From: Heliocidaris tuberculata
Taxonomy: Eukaryota > Echinodermata > Echinoidea > Camarodonta > Echinometridae
Direction: 5' to 3'
NCBI GenBank assembly: GCA_025618425.1
Contig: CM046836.1
Coordinates: 11,586,061-11,650,060, forward strand
Length of the DNA: 64,000 nt
Below are positions 12,651-25,394 of the stretch, in pieces; the first letter of the stretch is position 1, and each line of letters starts with the position of its first letter. The notes beneath the pieces are model-generated. The model worked only from the letters and a program-made list of their open reading frames with translations. It made no database searches and was not told the origin of the DNA. Both the position numbers and the translations under genes were made by a program.

Positions 12651-12906
12651 ATCATTGATACACCTGGGCAGGTTGATCGTCAAGTCGGTTGACATCAGAG
12701 CCCGGTGAGGTTTGCAATGTGAGGCAAGCAGACAGCAGCCAAGCCCGTAATTCGATTATCACATTTTCCTCGCGCCAAATTGAATTCCGAAAAGAAAGCT
12801 TGCAATCGATCGTCCCCCGATAGCTCGTAAGGGTAGTGATTTCAACAGGGGAAAAGGGTACTGTGTGTCGGAGGGCGCGATCGCCATCAGTGAAAGTTGC
12901 TCACGT

Positions 12907-12907
12907 T

Positions 12908-12938
<31 letters not shown>

Positions 12939-12997
12939 CGAAACCGAAAAAAAAATAACCTCTGGAAATCTCAAGCGCACAGAGAACGATTCTTGCA

Positions 12998-13029
<32 letters not shown>

Positions 13030-13063
13030 AGAGAGAGATAGATAGAGAAAGAGATAGAGAGAA
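12907..13063. repeat. (AAAAC)n followed by (GA)n
   Basis: (AAAAC)n at 12907-12940, then (GA)n with AAAG interruptions at 12998-13063, with a short non-repetitive stretch between. Confidence 0.9.
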
Positions 13064-13960
13064 GGTATTTGTAGAGTATAGCTTGCCCAATTATATATAT
13101 AAAAATTATTCCCTCCTACTATTTTTGACACCGTCATGTTTATTGAGGTGAAATCCCTTTTAATATAGTCATAGGCCCATGTAGAAGAAAATGTTGTTTT
13201 TACAGGACTTTACACAGTGTACTAGAACAAATATGAGCTCAAGTGAGGTGAGGTCTGTGTGCCCAGAGATGAATTTCGCGATCAAAACTGACGAATATAA
13301 TTTTCTTATATCCTTCTTTATATATACTTACTCACACCACCTCTTCGTATGACTCAAATTATTGGCCCGTAGTCCGATGATCTCTTTCCCATTATCAAAA
13401 CTGCCCCTGAAATTGGCACTACGAAATGAGGACAGCCACAGTGCATTCATTGAAGATTATCCAGTGCTTTTTCCCATTATAAAGCAATATACATTGCACC
13501 CTGACCTCGCACATTCATTTCTATTAAGATTTGCGGAACTATTTTTGGAATATTTCAATCTTCAAGTCAGAGATAGAATGAGGGATATGACTTGTATCGA
13601 AATTGATGATATTTACAGTCCACGTCTAGTCACCACGTTGGCTGCTTTTTTCGTCTTCATATTTTTTAATGCTGACAGTCTCTGTTTTATTTGTGTATTT
13701 TGCAAAAATACAATGGTTAATCAATGTTCAATTTCCCATCCTAAACTGGTGCAATAGCAGCACCTCCTTAGGGTGAAAATTTGAACCTTTTAAGTTGATT
13801 TCTTTCATATTGCATGCATACGATCGATGGTGCACACATTCGCATCCCCGGCATGCCTGAAATTCGTCTTTGCACCCTTGATAGATGGGTTTTGTCTGTA
13901 ATTCATGGTGGTTTTTTTTTTAAATTTCGAATATACATCCTATTTAGGGATGATGCAATA
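13064..13960. other. Gene-free stretch with one unsupported 131-codon ORF
   Basis: A plus-strand ORF at 13362-13757 has no motif I recognise, no sign of repeats and a hydrophobic tail only. It may be chance. Nothing else was seen. Confidence 0.3.
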
Positions 13961-14176
13961 TAAGGGCGATTCAGTGCAGTGTGTCCCGTACGACATATGT
14001 CCCTTTTCCACATATCTCATCAAAAAATGAAAAATCTTTTGATATGACCATTGAATAATGAAGCTTTCCGGTTTCATCACCCATGGTCATAGTCATATCA
14101 AACGATTTTCATCCGTGGATGAAATATATGGATAAATGTCATATGCCGTACGGGACACTCTGCACGGAATCGCCTA
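13961..14176. mobile_element. Palindromic MITE-like element, 216 bp
   Basis: The ends are inverted repeats: the left end reads taagggcgattcagtgcagt and the right end, reverse complemented, taggcgattccgtgcagagt. The match continues through gtgtcccgtacg(a/g)catatg. The inner part also folds (catatctcatc.../...gatgaaatatatg). It has no coding capacity. The superfamily is unknown to me. Confidence 0.8.
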
Positions 14177-16240
14177 TGAGCGACATTGAAAACATTATCG
14201 TGGTGTTTATGATACTTCACTGCCATTACATACAGAAGCATGCCTTTTATTCCTTTATCACCATTAATGATCCTAAGTAGGCCATCATTTTTTTTTGTTC
14301 GTTTCTACAATTCATCAATTAAGAAGAAAAGTAAATCTCTTTATTGATCCAATCCTTACCTTTCATAACGAGGTGCGCCAAATTCTAAATCGAAATAACT
14401 TCCAGCTTGTTGTGAGTCCTTCTGACATTTTGCAAGTAATTCTTTACTTACAATTGTGACAAATATTATGTATGACATTTAGACATTTCACAAAATATAA
14501 TAAATATAATACTTGCAGCGATATAAGAATAAGTCATAAAGTTGCCGCGAAATTTTCTCACCCCGGGCTATACTACATGCTAACAAAAAGAGGTTTCTTT
14601 TTACGGCTAAACTGCAAAAGAAAAATGAAAATAAAAACTGCTATTTTTAGTATAGAGTTTAGTTGAAATGAATTTTCAGGTGATTGATAAAATGATTGTA
14701 AGGCTGTGATGATCAATGAGCCGTTCTATCATTATTTTCTAGTGGAAGCATATCACTGACCCACAATAATCTCAGTTTAATGAATTTATTTGAAAGGAAC
14801 CCAGATAACAATTGTCCTCGTATTTTGAAAAGAAAAGTTTGAAAGGAACCAACACGATTGTGTTGGTATCTCTCCGCGGGGCTTGTAGCGATTGGGGTTA
14901 ATTTCTCACCGACGTATTCAAAAGAATTGCATAAAATGGAAGGAAGTTTTATTTCAAAACAGTGTACTTGTATGTTCATACTACTGTGAATGTCAACAAG
15001 TTGGTATAGAGCAGGTGTTTTGAGGTGAAAAGATTAAACATGATATTTCAAAAATCTTATACAGAATCTTGTCATACTTGTATGTGATATTATATGTGTA
15101 ATTGGGTGTAGAAAGTGCACAAACCATGGTCCCGGAACAGGGAAGTCCAGGTTTCGAAACTAAAGTCAGTGTGCTACACATTGGCTAAGGCATTATCCGT
15201 CCATTAATTAATCCCTCGGATTTGAGGGATAAAGATTGTTATGTATATTGCTGCCTATCTAACTACGCTGATATTAAATACATTTAAGTATTGAAATTCA
15301 CCTAAAATGATATGCATACATACATTAGAAATTCCTCTGCATGTTCGTAAAGCAATATTGTATTGTCGCAATTTGATCAGACTTTAGCAATTAACTAACT
15401 GATGCCGATACAGCTCTTTGGATCTATAGGAATGTGTAAAACGCCCGGCGTTGGTATGGCTTTATGTATCCAGCAATTTTGATTAGTAGAATTCCCAACT
15501 GGATCATAATGTGCTATATGATCATTAATCATTATTTACCAAACTGTTTACCAAAATATATCATAATCAAAAGCGTACTTTACACAACGTACTCGACAAT
15601 ATAATGCTTTGTTTGGGTTGGCCCAACATGGTGGGCATATAATTTTTGTACCCGAACTTTATTATTGAGAAGAGTCTATATCGTTAATTTCTGTCATAGT
15701 TCTTTAAATATTTAATGACGGTGTGGACATGCAGTCTTTGAAGTTTGTCATTATCTTTTGTTCAATGATTCGAATCAGCAACCCGTTTCATCTCAAAAAG
15801 CTCAGACAATCAGCCTTCTTTTTTGTCCTTCATTAACCTGCCAGTTAAGGACACTGACGACCATGGATGAATGAATGAATGACTGACTGGTATTGGTTGA
15901 TGAACATTCCAGAAACTTGTCATTATCTTCCTTTATTCCAACCCTGAAACAGATTTTTTGGTCATTCTCGTTGTCATTATGGATCCGTATCCCCACCAAT
16001 AGTCATGAAGAGAAAACCACGCGGACGGACTGAGGGACAAATTGAGTGGTTTCCATACAGGTTAAGTGAGTGGATGCATTGAGGTTTGTTAACCGAGTGT
16101 TTTTCCGACCTGGCTGGTAATCAGTTTTTCACTAAAGTCAAAAGACAGTATTGAATTGGAGGGAAAACAAGACTAACGGATGATGACTGAAGGAGGGGCG
16201 GATAGTTAATAAGAGCAATATAATAGATAATGAAAAGAGA

Positions 16241-16280
<40 letters not shown>

Positions 16281-18220
16281 TATAGGAGAGACACAGAAAG
16301 AACGAGACGGTGGAAAACCTTGGATAGACTCGGGCGAGAAGGGGAGACAGAGAGGAGCAAATTAAACACGTTATACCCCGTTGTTGCGATTGTGAACATT
16401 GCACCAAAGCCAGACGTCTCACGTAGTCCCAATTACTTGCTTTTATGTTGGGTCGAGCAAGCAATTACGCAGAATTCGACCTAAAACACCAATTATCGAG
16501 GGAGAAATTACCCCTCTGGACAAAAGAATTATCTAGGGACCAGACTCCATCGCCTTTTCATTTCTCCCAAATTGCAAAATGCAAATGTTTATCGCCCCAA
16601 AACTACCACCATTACTACTTTTCAAACAATAGTTGAATGAAAGGCAGGCAAAAAGTTCAGGTGATGGCCTTTTTGGTGGCTGTTTACTTTAAACAATTTA
16701 GGTACTGGCATAAAATCTTAAAACTGGCATCATCTTATATAAAATGGAAGCGTTGTAGGCAATGTAGATGCGCTTTTTGCATTAGGGTGTTCGCTGTGTT
16801 TGGGTAATGTTTGCATATGCCAATTCACATGATTTAAAGGGTAAATTTTGTCGGCAGGTTAACATTCAAAATTACATGCAAATACTTTTATATAGTGTGA
16901 AAGCAGACAGTGGAAATTTCCAGCACTGGTTTCTTTAGATTTTTCACCTCCGATATAGGTCGATCTGCAAAAGAACTTGTCAACTTTTAGTTCAGTTTGA
17001 GTTTATTCAGTTATGGTTTTTAAAAAGCCTGCTACCATCTGAAAGCTGTTTTTTTTTTAAAATGCATGTCAATTTTTACATACAATTGAAGAGAAAAATG
17101 TAGGCCTATATTCGAAACGACTGGTGATCAGGGACGAAGAAGAGGTGCAGAAGCAGAATAATAGAGAATACAAAATAACAACAAAGTTCCAATTTAAGAA
17201 ATAAAGGGTGTGATGCTGCCAGAGCTTAATACATTGAGGTGTACAGGGTTATCATAACATAGTCACTATTTCCATAAATGAAGTAAAAGTTGCTTACATT
17301 TTTGATACATTGTGGAAGTTAACGAAGGATTTGCATGCAGTATATAAGTGCGTGAAAGCACTTTTCATCTAGACATTTGACATGTTTGATTCCGAGTTTT
17401 TGTTACGTTAATGATTTCATTAATCTTTCTGAGCATATGATTAGATTATCTTACTACCGTTAACCACACAATAGCATACTGTATATTGTATGTATGGCGT
17501 CGAAAGACAACACATAAAGATGGCCCACGAATAGATTCGTTTATATACCCCGTCCAATCCGTGCATCCTGTCCAATCCTTGAATGAATCCGATATCATCA
17601 AATCTCATTCACATTGAGGAAATAAGTACCGATTTCCTGAGCTTAATGGTCATGATTATGATAATTTTTTCAAGGGTTTTATTATGTCGTTAGATTTCTT
17701 TTTGTTTCCGAAGGTTCCACGTTTTAAAGCTGATAATTGCTGTGATGTACCATTGTTCGCAGTTAATGCAAATTCTAACAAAATGGCGTTGACGTATTAT
17801 CATGATTATTATGATTATCAACGTGGGGGCAATAATTTTACAAAACAGAATGACGAAGGTTGTTTATCACATGGTATTGATCACTCGGTGTACATAAGGT
17901 ACATTTTGATCTATCTTTCTATTAAAAAGAATATTTTAGAAGTCATAGATTATTTAATAAAGATAAAACTTGCCATTTGAAAAAGTTGTTAAGTTTATAA
18001 GAATAATGATGTTGTACTTTTCTAAATCATTTATTTAGAAAAGGATTTTGATAATAGTAGAGTTACCAGAGTGAATGTAACTACTAAAAGTGGTAGGGTG
18101 GTTAAACAACCAGTACGTCTTACATTGTAATTATGTTGTTCAAGTTAAACACATTTTTATCGTTCTAATGTTGTTCTGTACTTTACTACACTTTTTACAA
18201 CATGTACTTTCATTCGGATC
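14177..18220. other. Gene-free stretch with a (GA)n block at 16233-16276
   Basis: AT-rich with one GA/CT microsatellite followed by a G-run. The ORF at 17684-17980 is AT-rich and shows no family resemblance. No exon can be supported. Confidence 0.4.
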
Positions 18221-18359
18221 ATACACTGTCAAAACACTGGGGTTAAAATAATGTACCGGATGGTTGAGGATTTTGTCCTGTTGTTTGTTGGGTGGGCTCG
18301 CCTGTTAACCAGCTGGCTGAAGTTTTAAACTAACTGGTAAATCTTTTCTGAGAGTGTAT
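18221..18359. mobile_element. Short TIR element (MITE-like)
   Basis: The left end is atacactgtcaaaaca and the right end, reverse complemented, is atacactctcagaaaag. Inside are mirrored blocks of gttaac/ctgg. It is about 139 bp and non-coding. Confidence 0.5.
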
Positions 18360-18396
18360 CTTTAATTTCACTTTGTCAACGTTGTAATCATTATTT

Positions 18397-18430
<34 letters not shown>

Positions 18431-18433
<3 letters not shown>

Positions 18434-18853
18434 GTAAGGAAATAACATATACAACAGCTTTGGCAACTCTCGTGGAAATAATTATAATTGTGAGAAATAA
18501 AAATGAGAGAATAATGGTTGCGTAGCTTAAATCAAAGTTCCCCAGAGCTGTCCTCCCTTTTTGAATTTTTGCAAAGGTTGAAAAAATGTCTCCGCCGGGA
18601 ATCGAACCCGGGTTGTTGGCTTAGAACGCCAATGTCTTAACCACTAGACCACGGAGACGGGCCAGTGATTTCAATTGATTCAATTGACCGACAGATTGAC
18701 AAATCTTCAACCTTATTAATGAATTCCCGAGGACAGCTCTGGGGAACTTTGATTTAAGCTACGCAACCATTATTCTCTCATTTTCATTTCTCACAATTAT
18801 AATTATTTCCACGAGAGTTTCCAAAGCTGTTGTATATGTTATTTCCTTACAAT
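18431..18853. repeat. Inverted repeat with 125-bp arms around a tRNA gene
   Basis: The arms 18431-18555 and 18729-18853 are reverse complements with about two mismatches. The loop 18556-18728 contains the minus-strand tRNA and its 5' leader. A third, direct relative covers 18959-19216. The left arm abuts (TA)n at 18400-18430. Confidence 0.9.
18588..18658 (-). tRNA. tRNA with anticodon TCT (tRNA-Arg by anticodon, Glu-like body)
   Basis: The 71-nt cloverleaf pairs fully: acceptor GTCTCCG/CGGAGAC, D stem GTCT/AGAC, anticodon stem TTGGC/GCCAA with loop GTTCTAA, T arm CCGGG TTCGATT CCCGG. Both internal promoter boxes (TGGTCTAGTGG and GGTTCGATTCC) are intact, and six Ts follow the 3' end (18581-18586 on the minus strand), a pol III terminator. 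The D and T arms look like animal tRNA-Glu, but the anticodon reads Arg. There is no intron and no encoded CCA. It sits in a repeat, so it may be a multi-copy tRNA or a tRNA-like repeat head. Confidence 0.85.
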
Positions 18854-18958
18854 AATGATTATTATTCTAATGTATACATGTATCTCAAAGCATTCGCTTG
18901 GATCCAGCGGAGGCATGCGGCTTGTCTTTGTTCAAAACTCACCTGTCCCCGACAAAGG

Positions 18959-19216
18959 AATTAATTAATAAGGTTGAAGATTTGTCAATCTGTCGGTCAA
19001 TTGAATCTGGTGTCGCCGAAATCACTGGCCCGTCTCCGTGGTCTAGTGGTTAAGGCATTGGCGTTCTAAGCCATCAACCCGGGTTCGATTCCCGGCGGAG
19101 ACATTTTTTCAACCTTTGCAAAAATTCAAAAAGGGAGGACAGCTCTGGGGAACTTTGATTTAAGCTACGCAACCATTATTCTCTCATTTTCATTTCTCAC
19201 ATTTTCATTTCTCACA
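18959..19216 (+). repeat. tRNA-bearing repeat unit, plus-strand copy
   Basis: The order is leader (about 70 bp), tRNA, T6, then a tail through gaggacagctctggggaac and ctcattttcatttctcac, the last part duplicated once. It matches the reverse complement of 18431-18726. It runs straight into (ATCTAT)n, while the other copy ends at (TA)n, suggesting a microsatellite-associated 3' end. Confidence 0.85.
19032..19102 (+). tRNA. Second tRNA copy with anticodon TCT
   Basis: Same length and sequence as the copy at 18588-18658 apart from two or three bases: the D stem has GTCT/AGGC (one G-T pair) and the anticodon stem TTGGC/GCCAT has one mismatch at its base. The A and B boxes are intact and T6 follows at 19104-19109. 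The 5' leader (aaggttgaagatttgtcaat...) and the 3' flank (aacctttgcaaaaattc...) are shared with the other copy, so the duplicated unit is larger than the tRNA. It is slightly degenerate and may be a pseudogene. Confidence 0.75.
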
Positions 19217-19217
19217 A

Positions 19218-19334
19218 TTATATCTATATCTATATCTATATCTATATCTATATCTATATCTATATCTATATCTATATCTATATCTATATCTATATCTATA
19301 TCTATATCTATATCTATATCTATATCTATATCTT
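19218..19334. repeat. (ATCTAT)n microsatellite
   Basis: About 19 near-perfect hexamer units (tatatc/tatatctata), directly after the tRNA-bearing repeat. Confidence 0.97.
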
Positions 19335-22300
19335 TGAGACTTTCATGCTCCTGACAGGGGGTCAGTAGAGTTTGCTAAATCTTATATTATCTTATCTTAT
19401 CTGAACATGCAGAAGAAACAGTTAGTGTCAGGATTTGTAATAAAAGGGGGTTCTTCACTATTAAATCATATTTTGTTTGAACTGGATATGTTTTTCTCTA
19501 CAATTAGATAATTTCCACAATTTTGTGTACATGGAAGGGGTTCTTCACTGGGAGGGTGGGAGAGAAACACAGAGATATATATAGAGAGAGAGAGAGTTTC
19601 AGATTAAAAAAACAAACAAAACGGGTAGGTGTAGAGGACCATACAACCCAGCGATTGATACAGTAAACAACTTGTCAACACAATAATTCAAATCTTCACT
19701 TTTCTGAAGAAGTTGGAGTAGATAGAAAAGTGTGATCTATAGCCACTATACGCATTCAACTCCAAATCGTGCCATATCATAAAACCATCTGCTGGAGGCG
19801 CAGGCCAGGAAACATAGAAATCGTACAATTCGTTTCATCCCTTGAACGAAAATACATCAAAGAACTCGTACAAAGATCTTTCAAACACTGCTGATGAACG
19901 CCATTATAATGATTAACCGATTCAACACCCCATCTTTCCTTTGCCGTCGATCGATATACATGTAGTTCTCTTTTTACTCGCAAAACAGGCAGAGCGACTA
20001 ATGTTTTAAACACATGCCGTCCTTTCCTGTTTAATCGTTGATTAGTTTTGTTCATTTTTTACAGATTTTGTCTCGCCGCCGTTTTCTGAAATCGATTTTA
20101 ATTGCGGAAAATGATCTAGCCAGGTCCATACCCAAGTGTTTCATCCCATACAGCATTCCTTCCCGTACGATGCGGTGCAATGCTGGTGGATCGGGATGAC
20201 GAAAATGATATGACGATGATGTTGTATTAGTATGGTGATAGTGCTGTGTCGCAGAGGGTGAATTCTTCTTGTTGTTTATAGAGTGTCGTACTTCAGAGGG
20301 ATGCCTTAGCTCTGGGTTGCTTGACTGACATCACACCTGTAATGTAAGTCATGTTTGTCTCAAGTTTGCCATGTTTGTGCTCTAGAAGTTGTTTAGGGAT
20401 CATCGCCCCATGTGTCGGCAAACGCTGGCAGCGCCAACAGCTGTTATAATGATGAATAAATATTAGAATTTGAGTGCTAGATATAGCTTTCCTGACACAA
20501 AAGGCTCATACACTATTATGAAATTTCATCACCACCATCATCAGCACCATCACCACCTCAGTCTCCCACACTTAACTATTCCTTTTCTTTCACTGCTAAA
20601 ATCTCCAAAATTATCTCTCTGTTGGAGAGAACCTTATTAACTACCGAATATTGCACATTTTTTATTGGTATCTTTGGAGTCACTGGTGAAGCGGTCTGTC
20701 TCTCTGAGAGTTGCATGGAACATGCCAACACATACAAAACCATTTTGTCTCTCCTTCAACGCTACTCTGCTGGGATCCAACCTCAATGTATTCACATCGT
20801 CCCATATTTGGATTTAAAAGAGAAAGGATTGAGTGAAAGTGATTAATAGAAAACCATCAGTGAATAAAAATCACTTTTGTATGTGAGTCAGAGATAAAAT
20901 CCACGCCTGCAGCCAATTCATGTCGCCAAAGGTGCACGCTCGACTGGAGCGCTAATGGGCAGTCGCTACGCAATTAAAATAAAAGTAATTTTCCTATATA
21001 GCGATTTGGAGCTACCAGTCCACAAAGTCCCCCCCCCCCTCCCCTTAAGCATGCGTCCCATACAATCACTCATTTTCTTTTGTGAATCATCATTATCACT
21101 TTTTCCTTTAATCTCCTGGCGGACCGCTTCGGGGTTTCGACTTGCAGCTACTTTGTTCTTTTGTTAGCAGGTCCCAGCTCGTGCGCAAAGTGCTAATAAC
21201 CAGTAGGACCAGGTTCATTAAGACTAGAGCCAGGCTAGAGCTCGGAACAAAAGAAAGCAAAAAGTGGGAAAGGGCTAGCAGACAAAGAGAATGGGCATGA
21301 TTTGTACAGTTATACTTATTAAGTTCTTCCAGCAACATCGTAAAATAACAGAAAGTGAGCAAGAGAATGCGAGAGAAATTTAATCAAGGCGACGCAGCAC
21401 TGAAAGGGCTCTTTTAATACAGTTCTCTTTTGATAAAATCAGGCCATTTGGCTTTAAAAAGAGTAATTAAATAATTATAAACAGATAAAGGTAAAATATA
21501 AAGGAAGAATATTATATGAATGACTGTGAGAACCAAAACACAAAACAAAAAGAAATAGAGGAAGAGAGATGAGTAAGGACAAAAGGAGAGAGGGAAAGAA
21601 GGAGATAATGATGACGAAGGGGGTGGGGGAGAGGTGGGGGAGGGAAAGATTAATAACAGAGAGACTGTGAGAAAGTGCCCGTAAGTACAAAACAGCTAGA
21701 GCATGTAGAAAGAGGGAGAATGGGAGAAACAGAGAGATAATCCCAGAGTGAAAAAAAGAAAAGAAAAAGAAAATATGGTTCAATAATCTCTTTGCACAAG
21801 CATCTCTTTGCTACTTATAAAATTTACAAAGTTTGAGAGAGTATTAGTTTTGATTGTTTGGTGGTACAAAAATGTTATGCCTGCCACTGATTATCAAAAC
21901 CATTAAGATAAATTCAATAGAAATCGTGCTCAATAGCGTGCACCATGGAATAAGCTTTTAAGTTGATTACGTTATTAAATATTTAATTAATATTCTGAAT
22001 AGGGACTTTGAATTATCAATTTTCAGAGATCATCAATGAAGTTTAGATAACATAAAGGACATACGATCGTTTAATAATCAAATGCAGTACGCGGACGCAA
22101 TTTCCCCTAAAACATTGATTTCTTTAATGATGATGCTAAGAGCTTTTACTTCAATGATCCGAGGCAGTACGTAATATCATTTACACTATATTTATGAATT
22201 TCTCAAAATGATAGTAAGAGGCATTAATGTGAGATGTATAAGGCCTTTAAAGCGTTGATCTTACAATCTGTATTTACTTTTTTTCCCACTCTCCCTCTGA

Positions 22301-23690
22301 CGGATACCGGAGGCATAGTGGACATGATTTGTGTCCCCCACAAAAAGTCAGCTCCAAATGTGTAGCAAAGGTTTTTCTTGCTTGTTAAGATGTCCACTTG
22401 TGTCGCCACTATCCCCTGTCTTTGAGGGAAATCGGGTATGGGGGGGGGGGGGGGGGGGCTGGTGAGAAAAAATACTGTGTGCCCCCTCCCTCAGCAAAAT
22501 AACCCTGCATCCTCAAATTATAAAGGCCAATGCCCTATTTTCAAGCCCACTACATTCCTCCTTTTGTTCACATTGCACACTTCTATTTATACTTTTTTGG
22601 CTTCAAACAATTTTCATCTATTAGGGTCAATACACCCCAAATTTCTGCGAAAATCATTGACCCTCAATGGTTTTTTCTTCTATTTATTGTTCTACTTACC
22701 TCTTACTCAAATTTGCTATTATCTCTGCAAGGTTTCCGATTGAATCACTTAACTTAAAATTGTTTATGTTTTGCTAGTTAAATACAATTGAACTGAATAG
22801 AGTCGAATTTTCATTTTCTTCTTTGAATTAAACAGACCGCAAAGATTGTTAATCACTCTGATGCTATTTCATATTATTTCTTTGGAAGGAGATATCAGTG
22901 GGGGAAAACCATTCGTATTAACTCTCGTGGAATTACATGCGATTTAAGACAGGTGGGAGGGGGGATAGGGAAGCATTGATTTTAAAACTAATAGTATATT
23001 GAGCATTCATTCCTCATTCCTTGCAATATTTCATACCCTATACCAGGGCTGACTCATACGCATTTAAACCTCACGCTCTGCTTAGCAGGAGACTGATTTC
23101 AAAGATTAATAATTTGGATTATTCATTCTGGATTATGTCCCTGAAAAAAAGCGGACGTTCTGATTGAAACAGCCAGGTCCTTGCTATAAATGAAGAGAGG
23201 GAAAAACAGAACGAAAAGACTGCATTCTTAGAACACTGGGAGGGTATAGAGGGGAAGGGAGCGGATTAGCAGACCACAATCCTGTTTTATCAATAGCGCC
23301 GTTATTAGTTTTATTTATTTATATTTTAATGAAAAAATATCATCAATGGAATTGATTCATCGGGGTTGGCATTGGACTGGTGACTGGTTTGCCCATCGGG
23401 GCGGCCTCGGGCGAGGTTTATGTCTGTACGGGGTCTGCGGTGGACGGTGTTTACCTATTGGAAAGTTATCAATTGCACAGTCGACCTGTTTGTGAATTGC
23501 AGTTGTCATAATTATCTCATTTTTCATTTCTCAACGATGTGTGCTCAGAGGAGTATAATTATTTGAGGCATCTGCAGTGCAGTGTGAAGGTAAATCGACA
23601 TTTTTCAGAGTATTTTTTATAATGATTTTTTTCGTCGTCATCTCCTCTGTCTATTTCTTCATCTTCTACTGATCTTCTCATTCTTCTTCT
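19335..23690. other. Gene-free stretch
   Basis: No supported exon. It holds a GA block near 19580, a C-run near 21031, long purine-rich stretches at about 21540-21770 and a 19-base G-run at 22440-22458. Short ORFs here are compositional. Confidence 0.4.
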
Positions 23691-23790
23691 TCTTCTTCTT
23701 CTTCTTCTTCTTCTTCTTCTTCTTCTTCTTCTTCTTCTTCTTCTTCTTCATTTTCATAAAAATTGGAATAAGAGAGAGAGAGAGAGAGAG
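23691..23790. repeat. (TTC)n then (GA)n
   Basis: About 20 TTC units at 23691-23749, then a short (GA)n at 23772-23790. Confidence 0.95.
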
Positions 23791-24076
23791 ATGAGGATGG
23801 GGAAGAGAATATATTAGGCCCTGTTTACTTTCTTATTTTGTTCTTATCAGTTATGGAATTTCACATCATTTGGCATAATAATCATTTGTGCTCAAGAGGA
23901 AAGAAGTTTACAAAGCTGACTGGTGTAATTCATTTTTTTTTCACACTTGACTGTGTATCATTGCATAATGTCTAGTCCTCTCAGCAATCTTTTCCTTCGA
24001 TATTGGTATATCAGGCATCCTCCATCACTATTGTCTCTCCATCTCTATTTCCTTCTAGTTATCTCCTCTAAACCAT

Positions 24077-24239
24077 GGGCCGCGGAGCCGGGGGGGGGGG
24101 GGGGGCTGGGGGCTGCAGCCCCCCACTTTTTTGAGTAGACACATCTAAAAAAAATATCGGAAAAAAGGCTCGAAAATTGTCAATAATGAGTGAAATCAGA
24201 TCAGCCCCCCCCCCACTTTCCAAATCGCTGCGCGGCCCC
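24077..24239. mobile_element. Possible short TIR element with G-run and C-run ends
   Basis: The left end gggccgcggagcc and the right end (reverse complement ggggccgcgcagcg) are similar. A 17-base G-run sits inside the left end and a C-run inside the right. An inner palindrome ggggctgcagcccc lies near 24112. No clear target duplication. Confidence 0.4.
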
Positions 24240-25394
24240 TGTTAACAAACGGCTCTTATCATGGCTATCATGACCATGACCACAGATAGTAGCACTACTC
24301 CGCCAAGCCAAGTTTCCCCGCCCTTACACGTTATCACCTGGTACCTCGCCCCACTTTTCGGACCGAAATCACAAGAGGATGAGTATCCTCCCAATCTCTC
24401 CCTCTCTCTCTCTACTTGTGTGTGTTTCTCTCTCTCTTTGTGTCTCTCTATCCCTTTCCACCTCTTTTTCTCCTCTTTATGTTTCTGTTCATGTCTGTAT
24501 GCCTGTCTGTCTCTGCCTGTCTCCCTCTCCCTATCTTTCTCCCTTTTCTTATCTTATCTTCTCTTATCTTTCTTTTCTTATCTGTCTATCCGTCTGTCTC
24601 TTACTTTTGTCTTTTCCATCTCCCTCGTTTTCTCATTTTCTTTCGCCCTGATTCTTGCCATCATGCAGCTGTTATTCTCTCATTATCCAACCACCTTCAT
24701 GAGGTGCGTTGCCATTCTCCATTATACCAGAACAGAGTATTATTAGCCAGATAGTTCGCAATGAAGACGCAGCGAAGACGCAATGAAGACGCAATGAAGA
24801 CGAAAACTATTAGCAGGCTATTCAAATGCAGCTGCGCCCATAGGAAACTAGCTTGAGCTATTATGTCAAGTTTCTATATAGCTTGGTCTAGTTCGTGAAA
24901 TAGCCAGCTATTTGGTCCAACAACTTGCCAATTGGTGGTGAAGTCCGATACTCGGCATGCTCTAGCTTGAAGCTTTTGCTCACGACAGAGCAGAGCAAGA
25001 ACTATATTTAGACAGATTTCGCTCCCTGATCGCCTTCAATGTTCCCTCCGGAGTCGATGCCATTCGCAGGCACGACTCCGTAAACGACAACCCCGTCTGG
25101 TCGTCACACAGCGGTGCGCAAACAGGTGCTCTAGAAGGAGCATCACCATGGCAACGTGTATTGTCACAGTGATGAATGAATGTACGTGACTGGGATGAAT
25201 CGAAATGGTTCGGGGATGCGGGGTGGAGAATGGAGAGCTCCATCACCCCCGGAATGGAGAGTAAAGATAAAGTTCGAGTTGCCGTCATGCAATTGCAAAG
25301 TGAAAAAAAAAAAAAAAAAGGCCGATTATGCATTGAATCAAAATTATTGGGAATTTTGAGGTTTTGAAATCATAAAAAAAGGTAAGAATTTGAC
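24240..25394. other. Gene-free stretch with pyrimidine-rich and short tandem repeats
   Basis: A long CT-rich tract covers about 24390-24640. A short tandem of gaagacgcaat occurs four times near 24766-24802. An A-run lies at 25302-25319. The ORFs across the CT tract are artefacts of composition. Confidence 0.5.

Noticed and set aside
13362..13757. 131-codon plus-strand ORF
   Set aside because: No motif, no splice support and no recognisable homology. Its length is possible by chance in AT-rich DNA.
24766..24802. CRISPR-like short repeats (gaagacgcaat)
   Set aside because: The units are contiguous without spacers: a small tandem repeat in animal DNA.
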